64,000 bases of DNA from Lucinisca nassula (Eukaryota; Mollusca; Bivalvia; Lucinida; Lucinidae), in NCBI GenBank assembly GCA_963580285.1, contig OY757024.1, positions 121,148,045-121,212,044 on the forward strand. The letters are read 5' to 3'. How positions within the stretch are numbered: position 1 is the first letter of the stretch; each line of letters begins with the position of its first letter. This document shows positions 19,260 through 30,456 of this stretch, piece by piece. A program made the position numbers and the translations under genes. Under the pieces are notes generated by a model. The model saw only the letters and a list, made by a program, of their open reading frames with translations. It ran no database searches and was not told where the DNA came from.

Positions 19260-20040
19260 AGGTCAACCACACTCAGTCCCATAATGTATGATAAATTTAT
19301 GTATATCCTCAGGCCACTTCCCGCCGTTCAGATATAACCATGAATATAGATAATGATTACAATACATCAAAGAATATGTAGTACTTCATTAAATGTGAAC
19401 CACACTCATTCCCATAATGTTTAATGAATTTTGAAGGCCAGGTACAGCCGTGTCGGCCACTTCCTGTCCTCCAGATATAACCATGAAAACATGAACCACA
19501 CTCATTCCCATAATGTTTAATGAATTTTGAAGGCCAGGTACAGCCGTGTCGGCCACTTCCTGTCCTCCATATATAACCATGAAAACATGGACCACACTCA
19601 TTCCCATAATGTTTGATGAATTTTGAAGGCCAGGTACAGCCGTGTCCGCCACTTCCTGTCCTCCAGATATAACCATGAAAACATGAACCACAATCATTCC
19701 CAAAATGTTTGATGAATTTTGAAGGCCAGGTACAGCCGTGTCGGCCACTTCCTGTCCTCCAGATATAACAATGAAAACATGAACCACACTCATTCCCATA
19801 ATGTTTGATAATTTTTTTTTTTTTTTTTTTTTGGAAGGCCAGGTACAGCCGTGTCGGCCACTTCCTGTCCTCCAGCTATAACCATGAAAACAAATGATGA
19901 TTTCAATATATCAAGATAGATGAAGTAATTGAATGTGAACCACACCCATTCCCATAATGTATGATGAATGTATCATATGTATGTATATCGTCAGGCCAGG
20001 TACAGCCGTATCGGCCACTTCCTGTCCTTCAGAAGAAATA
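19260..20040. repeat. 96 bp tandem array
   Basis: The string CACACTCATTCCCATAATG recurs at 19401, 19497, 19593, 19689 (one variant) and 19785, exactly 96 bp apart. Related single units flank the core at about 19272 and 19937. A T run interrupts one unit at 19810-19831. Because 96 is divisible by three, one antisense frame stays open through the array. That frame is an artefact of repetition and not a gene. Confidence 0.95.
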
Positions 20041-20096
20041 ATGATTGCATCACTCTTACGCCAAACAACCCCATTACCTTGAAATGTCCTAGCATC

Positions 20097-20121
20097 ACCC
20101 CCCCCCCCCCCCCCCCCCCCC
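20097..20121. repeat. Poly-C run
   Basis: About 22-25 consecutive C. It sits directly at the 3' side of the antisense LINE fragment. Confidence 0.97.
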
Positions 20122-20124
20122 AAG

Positions 20125-22042
20125 TTAAATGTAAAATCTGTTTGTTGATGATATGAAAACATCTAATTGTTGGTAGATGTATTCACGGTGAATTTTTGGT
20201 TCTTCATCATCTTTGTTTTGGTTTTCGTCAAAGAAAGTATTCAAGTCAAGGGCACTTGTACCCAAGTTTAATAAGAGCTCTTGCCTCATAATTTCTCTCT
20301 GAGCATCATAGAGTTCACAATCAAGGAGGAAATGGTCTACTGTTTCTCTCTCACCGCAAGCACAAGAGGGATCATCAACCACACCAACAGAGTGGAGGTA
20401 GTCTTTGAGTCTGCAGTAACCACTCTGCAGTTGCAATATCACCCTCTGATTTCTTGTGCCCTTGAAACTGATTTTCTTCAGTTTGACTACTTGATGGTAT
20501 TGATGCAAATTTCTGCCTTTTTCCGATATTTCCCATCTTCGTTGCCATTTCCCCATGACTGCTTCTCTTGCTGCATGTTGTATTTGTGCCTGTGTTGCAT
20601 CTTCTATATCTTCTGCCATTTCCTCTGCTTCTTTTGCAGCCTCCTTGGCAAGCCTATCCGCTATCTCATTCCCTCTTATATCTGCATGCCCTGGCCTCCA
20701 CTGAATCTTTACTTCTGTCCCATTCCTTTGTAAATCTGACATAACTTGGATGATGTCAGAGCTTGTTTTCTTGTACTTTTTGTCATCCCAGCCTAACTGT
20801 AGAATACCAACTGCACACTGACTGTCACTGAAAATCAAAACTGTATCAATCTTTCTTTTCATCTTTTCTTGTAGGATAAAATCTAGTGTCATCTTGATAG
20901 CGGCTAGTTCACCAAGGAGAATGGAAGCCAGCTTAGACACAGGTTGTTTGAGCTCTATCGTGTCATCATTTGGTAGAAACAGGCAAGAGCCAGCACCACA
21001 GGGACCAGGATTTCCTCTGCAAGAGCCATCAGTGAAAGCCACTACTGTATCTACTCCTATGCCCTCCAGTAGCCTCTCAATGACCACTCTTGACTCTATC
21101 CCCTGTGCGGCAGTTCTTGACTTTGAGGATCCAAGATTACTCCAGTATTCTGGCTTTCTTTTTGATGGTGCCATGTACTCCAAATATGTTGCTTCTGGCT
21201 CAATAGCATTGAGACTAAGGTCAGTTAACGATTTCATATCATCAACCTGCCGTATCATCAATCCAAATGGAGTTGTTACTTTCTCCCTTGGATTAGACTC
21301 CAGTGTTGACTGACATTTAGCGAGAGTTTGCCTTATCTTCTCATCAGCTGACTTAGCCATGATTTTTGTACATGTTCTAACTGAAAGTTCTTCTCTGCGA
21401 AGGTCAAGAGGTAAAACACCTGCTTGTACCTCCAATGCTTCCAAACTCGCTGTGCTAGGACATCCCAAACACAGTGCTAGACCTTTGCGTTGGATTTTTT
21501 CAAGCTGACTGCAATTTGCAAGCTGCCAGACTGGAGCTGCATACTCCATTTATGGGACAACAATGCTGTTGTATAACTTAACCATATTAGGAGTACTTAT
21601 TTTTTCAGTTTTACCAACAATCATCAGAGAACCCAGCGCTTTTGCTGCTCTTTTTTCAACCATATCCAAATGATCATGAAATGTTAACTTCTTATCCAGT
21701 ATGACACCAAGGACCTTAACCTTATCTGTGTGTTTAAGCAGTTTTCCCTTCATTTTAACTTCTGGGACAGAATGACTGGCATCCCTAGTGAAAAGACAAT
21801 ATTCTGTTTTTGCAGCACTAAGTTTCATTCTCCACTTATAGGTCCAGTTGGAGATATTGCTTAGATCCTGATTCATTGCTGTTGCTAATTCATTTGGGTC
21901 ATTTCCTGAATTCCAAATGGTGCCATCATCAGCAAATTTAATCTTTTCACTAGTTACACAGCCATAAATGTCACACAGAAAGAGACTGAATAAAAGTGGA
22001 GATAGTACACTTCCTTTCTTGTTAGCTCGTTGTAATCTAGGC
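20125..22042 (-). pseudogene. I-like LINE fragment: RT C-terminus and RNase H
   Basis: Read on the minus strand, it begins near 22042 with KKGSVLSPLLFSLFLCDIYG, then the catalytic FADDGTIW, the thumb (MKLSAAKTEYCLF, VKVLGVILDKKLTF) and EYAAPVWQ. It proceeds to RNase H with all four catalytic positions: FTDGSCRGNPG, GELAAIK, FSDSQCAVGI and NEIADRLAKEA. The end carries a CACGERETVDHFLLDC zinc-like motif. An in-frame TAA at about 21550 separates the RT and RNase H parts, otherwise the frame is open. RT motifs before the FADD box, the endonuclease and ORF1 are missing by 5' truncation. Confidence 0.88.
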
Positions 22043-22852
22043 CAAAAAGCCGCAATGTCTCTCGGGTATTTATCTTCTTAGTATTTCCGCTACAGTAACT
22101 GCTCGCAAGTAATAGGTGGTGCGCAAAAAAAAAAAAATGCCGTGCTTTTTATTTTTACATGCTGTTGTTGCTGGTGGATGCAAGCTTCGCAAATATATTG
22201 GGTTGAATACTTTTCTAAGGCCAGTCACGGTATCTCGCAGCAGTAGTTTATGTGACAGAAACCAGTAAAATGCGCTTCTCAAACTCACTCTTGTTGTCAA
22301 GTGATAAAAGTATTATTTTTCTTCAAATATGTATCTGTGAAAATACCTTCATTGAAAAAAGTCCTATTGATGTCGCCGGGTGAGCATCAGGTAATGAAAT
22401 GAGGACCCAGACATTGGATTTCTGAGGGGTTGATTATATACAATGAAAAAGTGTGTCATTTCATTTAATTGTTTGATAGTTGTGAAGTTCATTTAATTTT
22501 ATCATGAAGTCCTTCGAAATTCAATACTTAGCATAAGTTCAGGTTCAACCAGTATACTCGCTTCTCATGGTACCAAGGGTTCCATGGTACTGAGGTAATC
22601 AATATTTTGCTGCATTTTGATTCTTGTATAATTCCTATGTGCTTGATATTGTTACAAAAACTTCAAATTCTTGGGTCTCATAAATTAATTTCCAACTTGG
22701 TCAGTACTCAGCAGGAAGAATCTACTGTCTACTACCAGTCCGATGGAAAATAATTATAATTTTCTGTGTCTGAGTTTAATATCCCATTAATAACTAAGAT
22801 TGTGGAATTTTGACTAATTTAATGTCTATAGTTTTTTATGGTATATATCAAC
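22043..22852. other. Apparently unique AT-rich DNA
   Basis: No coding frame, tandem array or repeat boundary could be recognised on either strand apart from an A run at about 22126-22138. Confidence 0.4.
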
Positions 22853-23034
22853 TACAGTAAACCCTGTCATAGTGGCCACCTCTATTAAGCAAGCAACCTG
22901 TCTTAAGCAAGCAGACATTCTGTTCCAAAAATAGGAAGATGCATTAAAATTCACCTGTATTTAGCATGCACCTGTCTCAAGCAAGCCCATTTTGATTATC
23001 ACTTAGGTGCTCACTTAAAACAGGTTGGACTGTA
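22853..23034. mobile_element. TA-flanked MITE (Tc1/mariner-like)
   Basis: Begins TACAGTAAACCCTGTC and ends ACAGGTTGGACTGTA; the ends are imperfect inverted repeats with TA borders. The interior has AAGCAAGC repeats. At 182 bp it is non-coding and would need a mariner-type transposase in trans. Confidence 0.75.
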
Positions 23035-23089
23035 TAATCTTCACAAAAACAAGATGGTACTATTTTCCTTCCATCACGAAAACACACCT

Positions 23090-23290
23090 ATTTAATTTTG
23101 ACCCCTTGAACCCCACTTATATAGTAAAACTGGGGTTTACAGAGGTAAGCCTTATTTTTCTTATTTCTGCTCAAAAATATAGAATATGGGTACTCGTTAG
23201 AACCGCCTCAATGAGGCGGTTCTAACGAGTACCAAAAATCTATATTTTGAGCAGAAATAAGAAAAATATCACAATTTTTCATCTTAAAAT
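23090..23290 (+). repeat. Hairpin MITE, 'GGTTCTAAC' family
   Basis: AACCCCACTTATATAG, GGGTTTACAGAGG, then a long inverted repeat centred near 23212 (GTTAGAACCGCCTCA and its complement, extended by TATTTCTGCTC/GAGCAGAAATA), then AAAATATCACAATTTTTC. The stem arms are over 50 nt. Confidence 0.82.
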
Positions 23291-23710
23291 GCTCGTATTT
23301 TCAGAGATAAAATTGACAATGTATTTGTATAGGCGTATTTTCGTAATGAATGGTCTAAAACTGCTATCTCACTCAGGAACTTATCACGCAAAAAGACCCT
23401 CTCTTCTCACTGCCTTATATATGAGAAAAATGGATCAGGACTCGTGATTGTTGATCATGCTACTCTATCATAAATCATAATCATTGATCATGATCCGCAA
23501 TCGTAATCAATTATCATGAGCCTCTATCACGATCACCGAACATGAGCCTACACCATGAATACTTATCATAGACAGCTAATGATGAGCCCTGATCTTGATT
23601 TCTGATAATGCACCTTAAAATGTCAATTTTCATGCATTAATTAGAAAAAGAAACATTTCTGCGTCAACCTTAAAGTATGTTCTTTGATTATTTCCATAGA
23701 GCCCAGGCGA
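23290..23710. other. No gene recognised; TGATCATG-rich patch
   Basis: 23440-23600 is enriched in ATGATC/GATCATG words (loose degenerate repeat). No coding potential is seen. Confidence 0.4.
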
Positions 23711-23925
23711 AAATGATGGTCTGGTGACCATCAACTACCATGGAATACTATGGACTACCATGGCAGTTCATGGTAATAAACACGGTAAACTATGGTTGAC
23801 CATGTTTTGTTAAATGGCCACCCATGGTCATATACCATGGTCTAAGGTGACCATGAACACCATGGTAGACCATGGTCTGTGCCCATAGTCAACCATGTTT
23901 GACCATGGTGTTGACCATAAAAAAA
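23710..23925. repeat. CCATGG palindrome cloud
   Basis: Dense, irregular occurrences of ACCATGGT, CCATGGTC and GACCATG. The pattern is not a strict tandem repeat; spacing varies. Similar clouds are at 24660-24790, 25500-25680 and 32875-33000. Confidence 0.75.
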
Positions 23926-23950
23926 ACACACACACACACACACACACACA
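23926..23950. repeat. (AC)n microsatellite
   Basis: A short AC run followed by an A run at the edge of the CCATGG cloud. Confidence 0.9.
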
Positions 23951-24655
23951 AAAAAAAAGACATTGGCAGCCATTTGTGACTTCACTAAATATACAGCATT
24001 TTTGCCAAACAAACAGAATGTATTAATCCACTTCAGGATGCATTGTCATTTATATTTGATGAAATACAATGTTCTTTAGACCCTCAGCCTAACAGGCAGA
24101 TAGTATAAAAACAAATACCTTGTTTTATCAGGGATTTTCCTAGTGCAACTTTGGGGCTGGTAATCTGCCCCTATTTTTTCCAATTTGAGACATATATTCC
24201 CAAATTTTATAACAAATTTCCCAATTTCTGATGTTGTGCTACATTTTGCTAAAAATTTCATGAAAATTGAACCAAAATTGACAAAGTCACAGCTGATTTA
24301 AATTCCCAACTATAAATATTAGCGAGCTGTTTTTCCCAAACCCCGCGGCCCCTGGACCCTGATCCTGAAGGGTAGGAAAATCCCTGTTTATACATTTTGG
24401 TTCCATACCTAGTATTGTTGAAATTCTTCTAATAACATTCTTGAAAATCATCTCATAATGGTGATTATTATGTTGATACGAAAGTTCTATATAGGTGGCA
24501 AGCTAAATGGTATTTATTGTATGCTTTCTTGTCTACATAAATATGAGTAAGTAAATCATTCAAATAATTATAATGTGTACATAAATGATAAATTAATGCA
24601 AATTTCAAAAGAATAACATTTATTAAATCATAAATTTCAAGGGAAGCTACTGAAA
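23951..24655. other. No gene recognised
   Basis: AT-rich DNA with scattered short frames that lack motifs. It lies between two CCATGG clouds, which may belong to one larger repeat. Confidence 0.4.
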
Positions 24656-24792
24656 TTTCAAACTATGTTGACCATGGTAGACTATGGTTAATTGGAATTA
24701 TTATGACAGTTGACCATGATAACCCATGGTCAACCGTAGTAGTAATTTTTACACTCTTTCCAACCACCGACAACCATGGAACCATGGTGACA
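24655..24792. repeat. Second CCATGG palindrome cloud
   Basis: GACCATGG, AACCATGG and CCATGGT words recur irregularly, as at 23710-23925. Confidence 0.65.
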
Positions 24793-24804
24793 GATATAGA
24801 GGAT

Positions 24805-24958
24805 ATTTGATTTTTTCAGTGTAAGATCGAATTTTATTTCATCGAATGAACACCAAAACTGTTATTTTCACGAGTGGCGTAGCCACGAGTGAAAATAGCA
24901 GTTTTGGTGTTCATGAGTGAAATAAAATTTGATCTTGCACCGAAAAAATCAAATTTTC
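24805..24958. repeat. Foldback element with ~75 bp arms
   Basis: The left arm (TTTGATTTTTTCAG ... GTTATTTTCACGAGTG) is mirrored by the right arm (CACGAGTGAAAATAGC ... AAAAAATCAAAT) around a GCGTAGC centre. Mismatches are few. Non-coding. Confidence 0.88.
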
Positions 24959-25499
24959 TGTTTCTTACATGCTTCAAAAGGCAATATTTAGCCTCTTTAA
25001 TGGTGTCACTCACATTCGGAGAAAATTATCTTTGTTCCTGTTCGTTTCGCGTCAATTTAGTGGTGTCCATCGTGTTTAGTTGGTATACTATTGGGTGTAA
25101 ACTAAAAGTTTGCACCTGAGAAATGGCCTGGGATGGTATTATTATGAATGATTAATGAAATAATTGAGAGAGTAGTTTTCCAAAGAAGTTGCTGGCAAGT
25201 CTAGCGTCACGCGACAAAAGACGTGACGTCAGCGTCATAAATGACGTCAGTAACGTCCCCGTCCCAGATGAACGGGCTATGCGTCAATTAGAACACATTT
25301 CAGTATTGTTCAGTTATCTGACAAAGATAAAATTGAAATTAGAGTTAGATTTGAAGAAAAAAGTAGTCCCAAACAGTGAAAAATAAAAAAATCCTATTTT
25401 CACTGTTTGAAACAGTGAAAATATCGATTTATATTCCACTGATAAATCTCTATCATTCATTGAAAAGCATGTAAGAAATTCTTTTTTTTTCATGAATAT

Positions 25500-25682
25500 C
25501 ATTTGACAGCTGACCATGAAAAAACATGGTAGGCCATCAAAACCCATGATGACCATGGTGTCAACCACGGTGACCATGTTTGACCAAGAAAAATGTGATA
25601 CAGATATTCCTTTTTTATAGTATTTGATGGCTGACCATGAAAAAACATGTTAGACAATCATGACCATGGTTACTATTTCACC
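25500..25682. repeat. Third CCATGG palindrome cloud
   Basis: Repeated GCTGACCATGAAAAAACATG and GACCATGGT words. It is the same compositional class as the clouds above. Confidence 0.65.
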
Positions 25683-25982
25683 TGGGGCATATAGATCCAT
25701 AGATTCTCTATGATTTTAGGCTTTATATGGAGTAAACTTCAAGCATCTGTGCACTAACATTCCTAGGAATTATCTTCATCATCTTCCAATATAGTGCAGG
25801 GCTGAATCATCAGCATTATAAGGGCTGGTAACTACACTTTCTTCATAAAATGACTCTTTTGCAGAACTCTGTTCTGATTTTAAAGGCCAACAACCTGTAA
25901 AAATAACAGAGTGCTGTTGAAATTACTTTTGTCAGAATATTTGAAATTCAAAAATTATGTATTTCAGATGCATAATAGTGTC

Positions 25983-26021
25983 ACCGCAAAAGGGTTGTAA
26001 CTCAAGTTACAACACTTTTGC
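25983..26021. repeat. Hairpin (possible mini-foldback)
   Basis: CCGCAAAAGGGTTGTAACT is mirrored by AGTTACAACACTTTTGCGG with one bulge. The stem is about 18 bp with a minimal loop. A third related string, GGTTGTAACTCAGG, lies at about 26068. Confidence 0.75.
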
Positions 26022-26447
26022 GGGGAAAAAATATATCAAATGTATATATGCATTTTTGTCTGCAATATGGTTGTAACTCAGGTTTCCAGATAATACAGTC
26101 AAGGTCAATGTTAGCCATTCATTAAAGAACTCCACATATTTCTTCAAAAACCTGTTAGAATTACTTTGCAGGAGGTTTGACATAGTTTAGACCTTTTCTT
26201 CCCTCAAAAGTATTTACTGGGAACTTTACATTGATCTTGTATAAGGTTTCTGCATTGCCAGTTGTAAACTCTATGATACTCAAGTTCAGCTAGTTTTAAT
26301 AATAAGGTTATAAGGTATTGAGAATGGCACGAAATATTTACCCTAACCCGCATATGTATGACATACATGTACATTATATACACATGCTATATCCATCTTG
26401 TATAATGACATAGTGCTGTTATAGTTTGGTTCCACTTTTCATATTCC
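26022..26447. other. No gene recognised
   Basis: AT-rich DNA without repeats or frames that I can identify. Confidence 0.4.
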
Positions 26448-26839
26448 TTAACCCATTCTATGCTGGAAACCCCTAAAGGGGTATCTTTGCAAACAGTGCA
26501 GGCCCAGATCAGGCGTCTGATCAGGGCCTGCACTGTTAATGCTAACAGAATTTTCCATCAAAAATAGAATAAACACAATAAAAGGCCTATTAACCCTTGT
26601 CCTGCTGAATATTTAAATATGTCACACCCACTACTGATGATCAACCAATCAGATTACTTGATGCAAATTATTGCAACAAATTCACAATCTGAATGGCAAA
26701 CAATGTAGATCCAGATCAGATGGCTTCTTCAGAAGCCATCTGATCTGGATCTACACTGTTTGAAAGATAATTCATATCCGGGCTCAGCAGGACAAGGGTT
26801 AAACACCCCTTTTGAGTCCACCAGTATACAATGGGTTAA
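26448..26839. mobile_element. Outer TTAA-flanked MITE
   Basis: Begins TTAACCCATTCTATGCTGG and ends CCAGTATACAATGGGTTAA, an inverted pair with two mismatches. TTAA borders and CCC/GGG ends are the signature of piggyBac-type elements. It contains a hairpin of the AAACAGTG...CACTGTT class (about 26490-26540) and a second complete MITE. Non-coding. Confidence 0.82.
26590..26802. mobile_element. Inner TTAA-flanked MITE nested in the outer one
   Basis: Begins TTAACCCTTGTCCTGCTGA and ends TCAGCAGGACAAGGGTTAA, perfect inverted ends. The interior has a hairpin with arms AGATCAGATGGCTTC and GAAGCCATCTGATCT. The same family is at 37466-37642 and 37737-37949. Confidence 0.87.
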
Positions 26840-27006
26840 TAGGTAACAAAAGATAGAGCATCCTGCTTGACCTGCTACCTACTGTGATTTTGTCCAGTTT
26901 GTTGTCGCCCCTGCTTTAAGCATGGCACAATATACATGTAGGAGTCCAATTTGCCATCCGTTCACCATTATTGTTTGTAGGCCATCAGCATTCATTCTAA
27001 TGGAAG

Positions 27007-28860
27007 GTGAACTCATATCAGAAAGGTGACTATGAAACTATGAGGAAGGATGCACTCAGATTTGCAAAGGAGAATTACTTTAATGGTCATTCAGATTCTC
27101 GGTCTGTACAGAATTTTGATTTGATAACTTCTTTCATTCATACTTCGGCCGAAAATCATATCCCCTCAAAAACTAGTAGGTCTGTATCTTCTATTCCCTG
27201 GATCACTCCAGAGATAAGAAGGAAAATTCGCAGAAGGAATAAGATTCATGCAAAGGCAAAAAAGATGGGAAGTGGTAAACTCCGGACAAAATTTGAAAGC
27301 TTGAGACGTGAAATCAAGACTGATATAAAAAATCAGCATGATTTGTATGTGAATAACTTGGTTGATGATGTAAAGGCAAATCCCAGAGACTTCTACAGAT
27401 ATATTAATAGCCAGAAGAAAGACAGGCAAGGTATCCCACCCCTTAATAAAAGAGGAGGGGACGGGGTTGCTGAATCAGACTCTGAAAGGGCAGAGGAACT
27501 AGTTGGTCAATTCAATGATGCGTTTAATAAAACTGAGTTCACGGAGGTTCCAATGACTGGAAGATCGGCCCCATTCATGAATAATATTGTTGTGACAGCT
27601 GCAGGAGTGATCAAATTACTTCAAGGCTTAAACCCCAGTAAGGCCTTAGGACCTGATGAGCTTCATCCTAGAGTCCTGAAGGAACTAGCAAATGAGTTGG
27701 GTCCAGTTTTTGCACACTTGTTTCGACAGTCTCTTGATACGGGTGAAATCCCCAAAGAATGGCTCTTAGCAAACATCTGTCCACTCTTCAAAAAAGGAGA
27801 TAGGGCTCTTGCCCTTAATTATTGCCCTGTGTCTCTGACTTGTGTTCTGTGTAAATTGCTGGAACATAATATAGTCTGCTCGAACATCATGGCCCACTTG
27901 GGCGAACATAAACTTTTGTCAGACAGACAACATGCATTTAGGAGAAGGCACAGTTGTGAAACTCAGCTAAGCACAGTTATTAATGACTGGGCAAAAATCT
28001 TGGACAAAGGGGGACAGGTGGACATATTTATTCTGGACTTCGAGAAGGCTTTTGACACCCTTCCTCATGAACTACTTAAATCTGAGTTATTTGGTTATGG
28101 CATTGGGGGAAAGACCCTCAAATGGATAGATTCCTTTCTTTGCTACAGAAAACAGCGGGTTGTTGTTAATGGTGAATCTTCAGAGTGGGCTCCAGTTTTG
28201 TCTGGAGTCCCACAAGGGACCATTCTTGGTCCACTTTTGTTCTCCCTGTACATCAATGATATTTCCACTGACATTGACTCAGAAATAAGACTGTTTGCAG
28301 ATGACTGTGTTTGTTACCGGGAAATTAGAGATACAGATGACTCATTGAAACTTCAGGCTGACATAGATAGATTAGGATGTTGGGCATGTAAATGGGGCAT
28401 GAGATTTCAGCCAGTTAAATGCAATATTATGCAGATAACTAGGAAGAGATCTAATAAAGTTGAGGCTTCTTACACCTTAGAGGGAACGGTCCTCGAGAAT
28501 GTGGACTCCATTAAATACCTTGGAGTGACAATCTCACACAACTTGAGATGGAATACATGTACTAATATTAGCAACATGTGTACTAAGGCAAATAGAACGC
28601 TTGGTTTCCTGAGGAGAAATCTTCATCAGTGCCCTCAGGATGTAAAAGAGGCAGCATATAAAGGTCTTGTTTGCCCAATCTTGGACTATGGTAGTTGTAT
28701 CTGGGACCCCAGTGGAGTGGTCCTTAACGATGAAATTGAGAAAGTTCAGAATAGAGCTGCTAGATTTGTAACAGGCAATTACTGCTTTGAAACTGGGAGC
28801 ATGACTGGAATACTTGGAAAATTAAAATGGGAGTCTCTCAAGAAAAGGAGAAAAAGATAG
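27007..28860 (+). pseudogene. CR1-like reverse transcriptase (ORF2 without endonuclease)
   Basis: 617 residues. It starts in the linker after the missing endonuclease (PWITPEIRRKIRRRNK near residues 60-75). The RT follows: NPSKALGPDELHPRVLKEL, PLFKKGD, a SDRQHAFRRRHSC block, first catalytic motif ILDFEKAFDTLPH (about 342-354), SGVPQGTILGPLLFSLYIND, and the catalytic FADDCVCY at residue ~430. The thumb with KYLGVTI and the tail NRAARFVTGNY close it. The frame stops at 28860, but the family's last ~85 residues continue one base over from about 28856 to 29122. One extra A in an A run is the likely cause. The arginine of the usual NYRPVSLT motif is a cysteine here. Confidence 0.9.
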
Positions 28861-29122
28861 TAGGCTAATCCTTTTATACAAAGGTCTAAAGGGTGCTGCC
28901 AGCATTCCAACAGATGACCTTGTTCCCCCAGCTAGACACTGTAGAAATCATCATTCGTTGGTGTTTCAGACCCTTAGCGCAAGAACTGACATTTATAAAG
29001 AGTCGTTCTTCCCCAGAACCATTAGAGGTTGGAATGCCCTTCCCGATTCGATTATTTCGACAGCTGAAGGTGCTGATGATTGTGTAGCTAAATTTACCTC
29101 TTTGGTTAGAGCTAGGGACTAA
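28857..29122 (+). pseudogene. C-terminal end of the CR1-like ORF2 after a one-base frameshift
   Basis: In the shifted frame the sequence reads DSRLILLYKGLKGAASIP, then FFPRTIRGWNALPDSII and ends VRARD with TAA at 29120-29122. 'RTIRGWNALPD' is a hallmark of the ORF2 C-terminus in CR1/Rex-type LINEs. Confidence 0.87.
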
Positions 29123-29205
29123 CTTCCCACATCACAGGTCCTGGTGTATGAATGTCATTTGACGTGTCACCAGTAGCAGTTCTGATTCTGATTCTGAATG
29201 TACAA

Positions 29206-29752
29206 GTGCATTTCTCAAGAATTATAAGTGTTTCATTCATGATTCTTGGTACCAACTTGCATCAAGGAATAACAACTTTAATGCTATCATCAATATTTGA
29301 CCTTGATCTAAATTTCATGGTTCACTGACTGTAAATTAACGCGTCAACCCAGGCTTTCACCCCTATGTTCAAGTGCATTTCTCATGAACTATTAGATCTT
29401 CATAACTGATACTTGGCACAAAGTTGCTTCTAAGGATGGCAGTTTTAGTGTAGGCATTCATGTTTTTTGCACTTGACTGACTTTTTATGGTTCACTGACT
29501 TTGTGAACTATTGTGGCCACCCTAAGTTTCACCCAAATGTTCAAGTCAATTTCTCAAGAACTATAAGAGCTTCATGGATCATACTAAGTGCAGAGTTGCT
29601 TCTAGGGATGGCAACTTCAATGCAAGCATCCATATTTGAACGTGATCTCAAGTCCTGGTTCATTGACCTAGAAAACTTTTGTGTCAAGCCTAGCTTTTAC
29701 CCCAATGTTCAGGAGAGAATCATTGATTATACTTGGTACAAACTTGCATCTG
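29206..29752. repeat. Decayed ~150 bp tandem repeats (left of the insertion)
   Basis: The words TTTCTCAAGAACTAT, TTGATCTAAATTTCATGG and ACTTGGCACAAAGTTGC recur at intervals of about 150 bp. The array continues at 32368-32440, proving that 29753-32367 is an insertion. Confidence 0.75.
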
Positions 29753-29832
29753 CACACTGGTCAATACATACGTACAGGCTGCGTAGCGGTCGCATAGGCT
29801 TCGTATTTTGGACGCATAGGCTTCGATGAAAA

Positions 29833-29866
29833 ATGGCGGATGACAGTTCGTCAATGCAGGTAAGAA
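29833..29866 (+). promoter_or_regulatory. Possible first exon and splice donor inside the TIR
   Basis: AAAATGGCGGATGACAG is a good start context. The frame MADDSSSMQ runs into CAGGTAAG, a near-perfect 5' splice site. The mirrored TIR keeps the same ATGGCGGATGACAG and GGTAAGAAACTG at about 32249-32288 on the minus strand. This suggests that the TIR contains the 5' exon of the ancestral transposase gene; expression is unproven. Confidence 0.4.
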
Positions 29867-30352
29867 ACTGTTTTTACGTTAATCTAACTGTTGCATAGCG
29901 TTGCCCAATATTGACATCTGCCTTACGGACCACTTTATTAATGTGCAGCTTCGTCTGTTGCAAGAAAAAGTTTGAAAACCGGAATATAGATAAATAGACC
30001 CGAAAAGAAATTTGGCATTCAACACAGATTTACCTGTATTTTCACTTTGGTCCGGTCGCCCTATGTAACTACACGTTTTTGGCTGGTGTAATGGCCGATA
30101 AATTGTGAGTAACGATAATGAAATCGAAAAGCTAATATGCAACTTTCGTCACATCTTTTGCGAAAAAGAAAAATCTTGATATTTCGATACAACGCACGTA
30201 GCTTCGTTAACGATTACAACGCAGAGGCTGCGAACTAAATTTTAAAGCCGTGTATTATGTAGAATAATAGTGAATGATGTTAAATTAATGTCCAGAAATC
30301 AGTCAACCAGCGTTAGCTGGTGATGCTAAAGACATTCTGTATCATTTATACC

Positions 30353-30456
30353 ATTTCATCTCAGTGTCGGGTAAAAGTCCCATAAATTCGGAAGCAATGT
30401 CTCAAAAATGACCTGCATGATATTGTCGGGGACGTAAACCTCAACACAAACAAAAA
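30353..30456 (+). repeat. SINE-A tail fragment abutting the TIR
   Basis: Contains the CATCTCAGTGTCGGGTAAAA block and ends GTCGGGGACGTAAACCTC plus an ACAAAC tail. Only the 3' third is present, as expected for a 5'-truncated SINE insertion. Confidence 0.78.

Larger units (their letters stand above)
27000..29205 (+). mobile_element. CR1-like LINE, 5'-truncated
   Basis: It contains the post-endonuclease part of ORF2 and a short 3' UTR ending in a (TGATTC)n tail at about 29185-29205. That tail replaces poly-A, as in CR1/L2-type LINEs. The endonuclease and ORF1 are absent. The exact 5' border is unclear (near 27000). A second copy of the 3' end is at 17064-17248. Confidence 0.85.

Noticed and set aside
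19389..19799. 136-residue antisense frame with 32-residue repeats
   Set aside because: The frame is open only because the 96 bp unit is divisible by three; no start signal or domain.
20281..20733. 150-residue plus-strand frame rich in Phe/Cys/Leu
   Set aside because: It is antisense to the RNase H region of a LINE on the minus strand, which has clear catalytic motifs.
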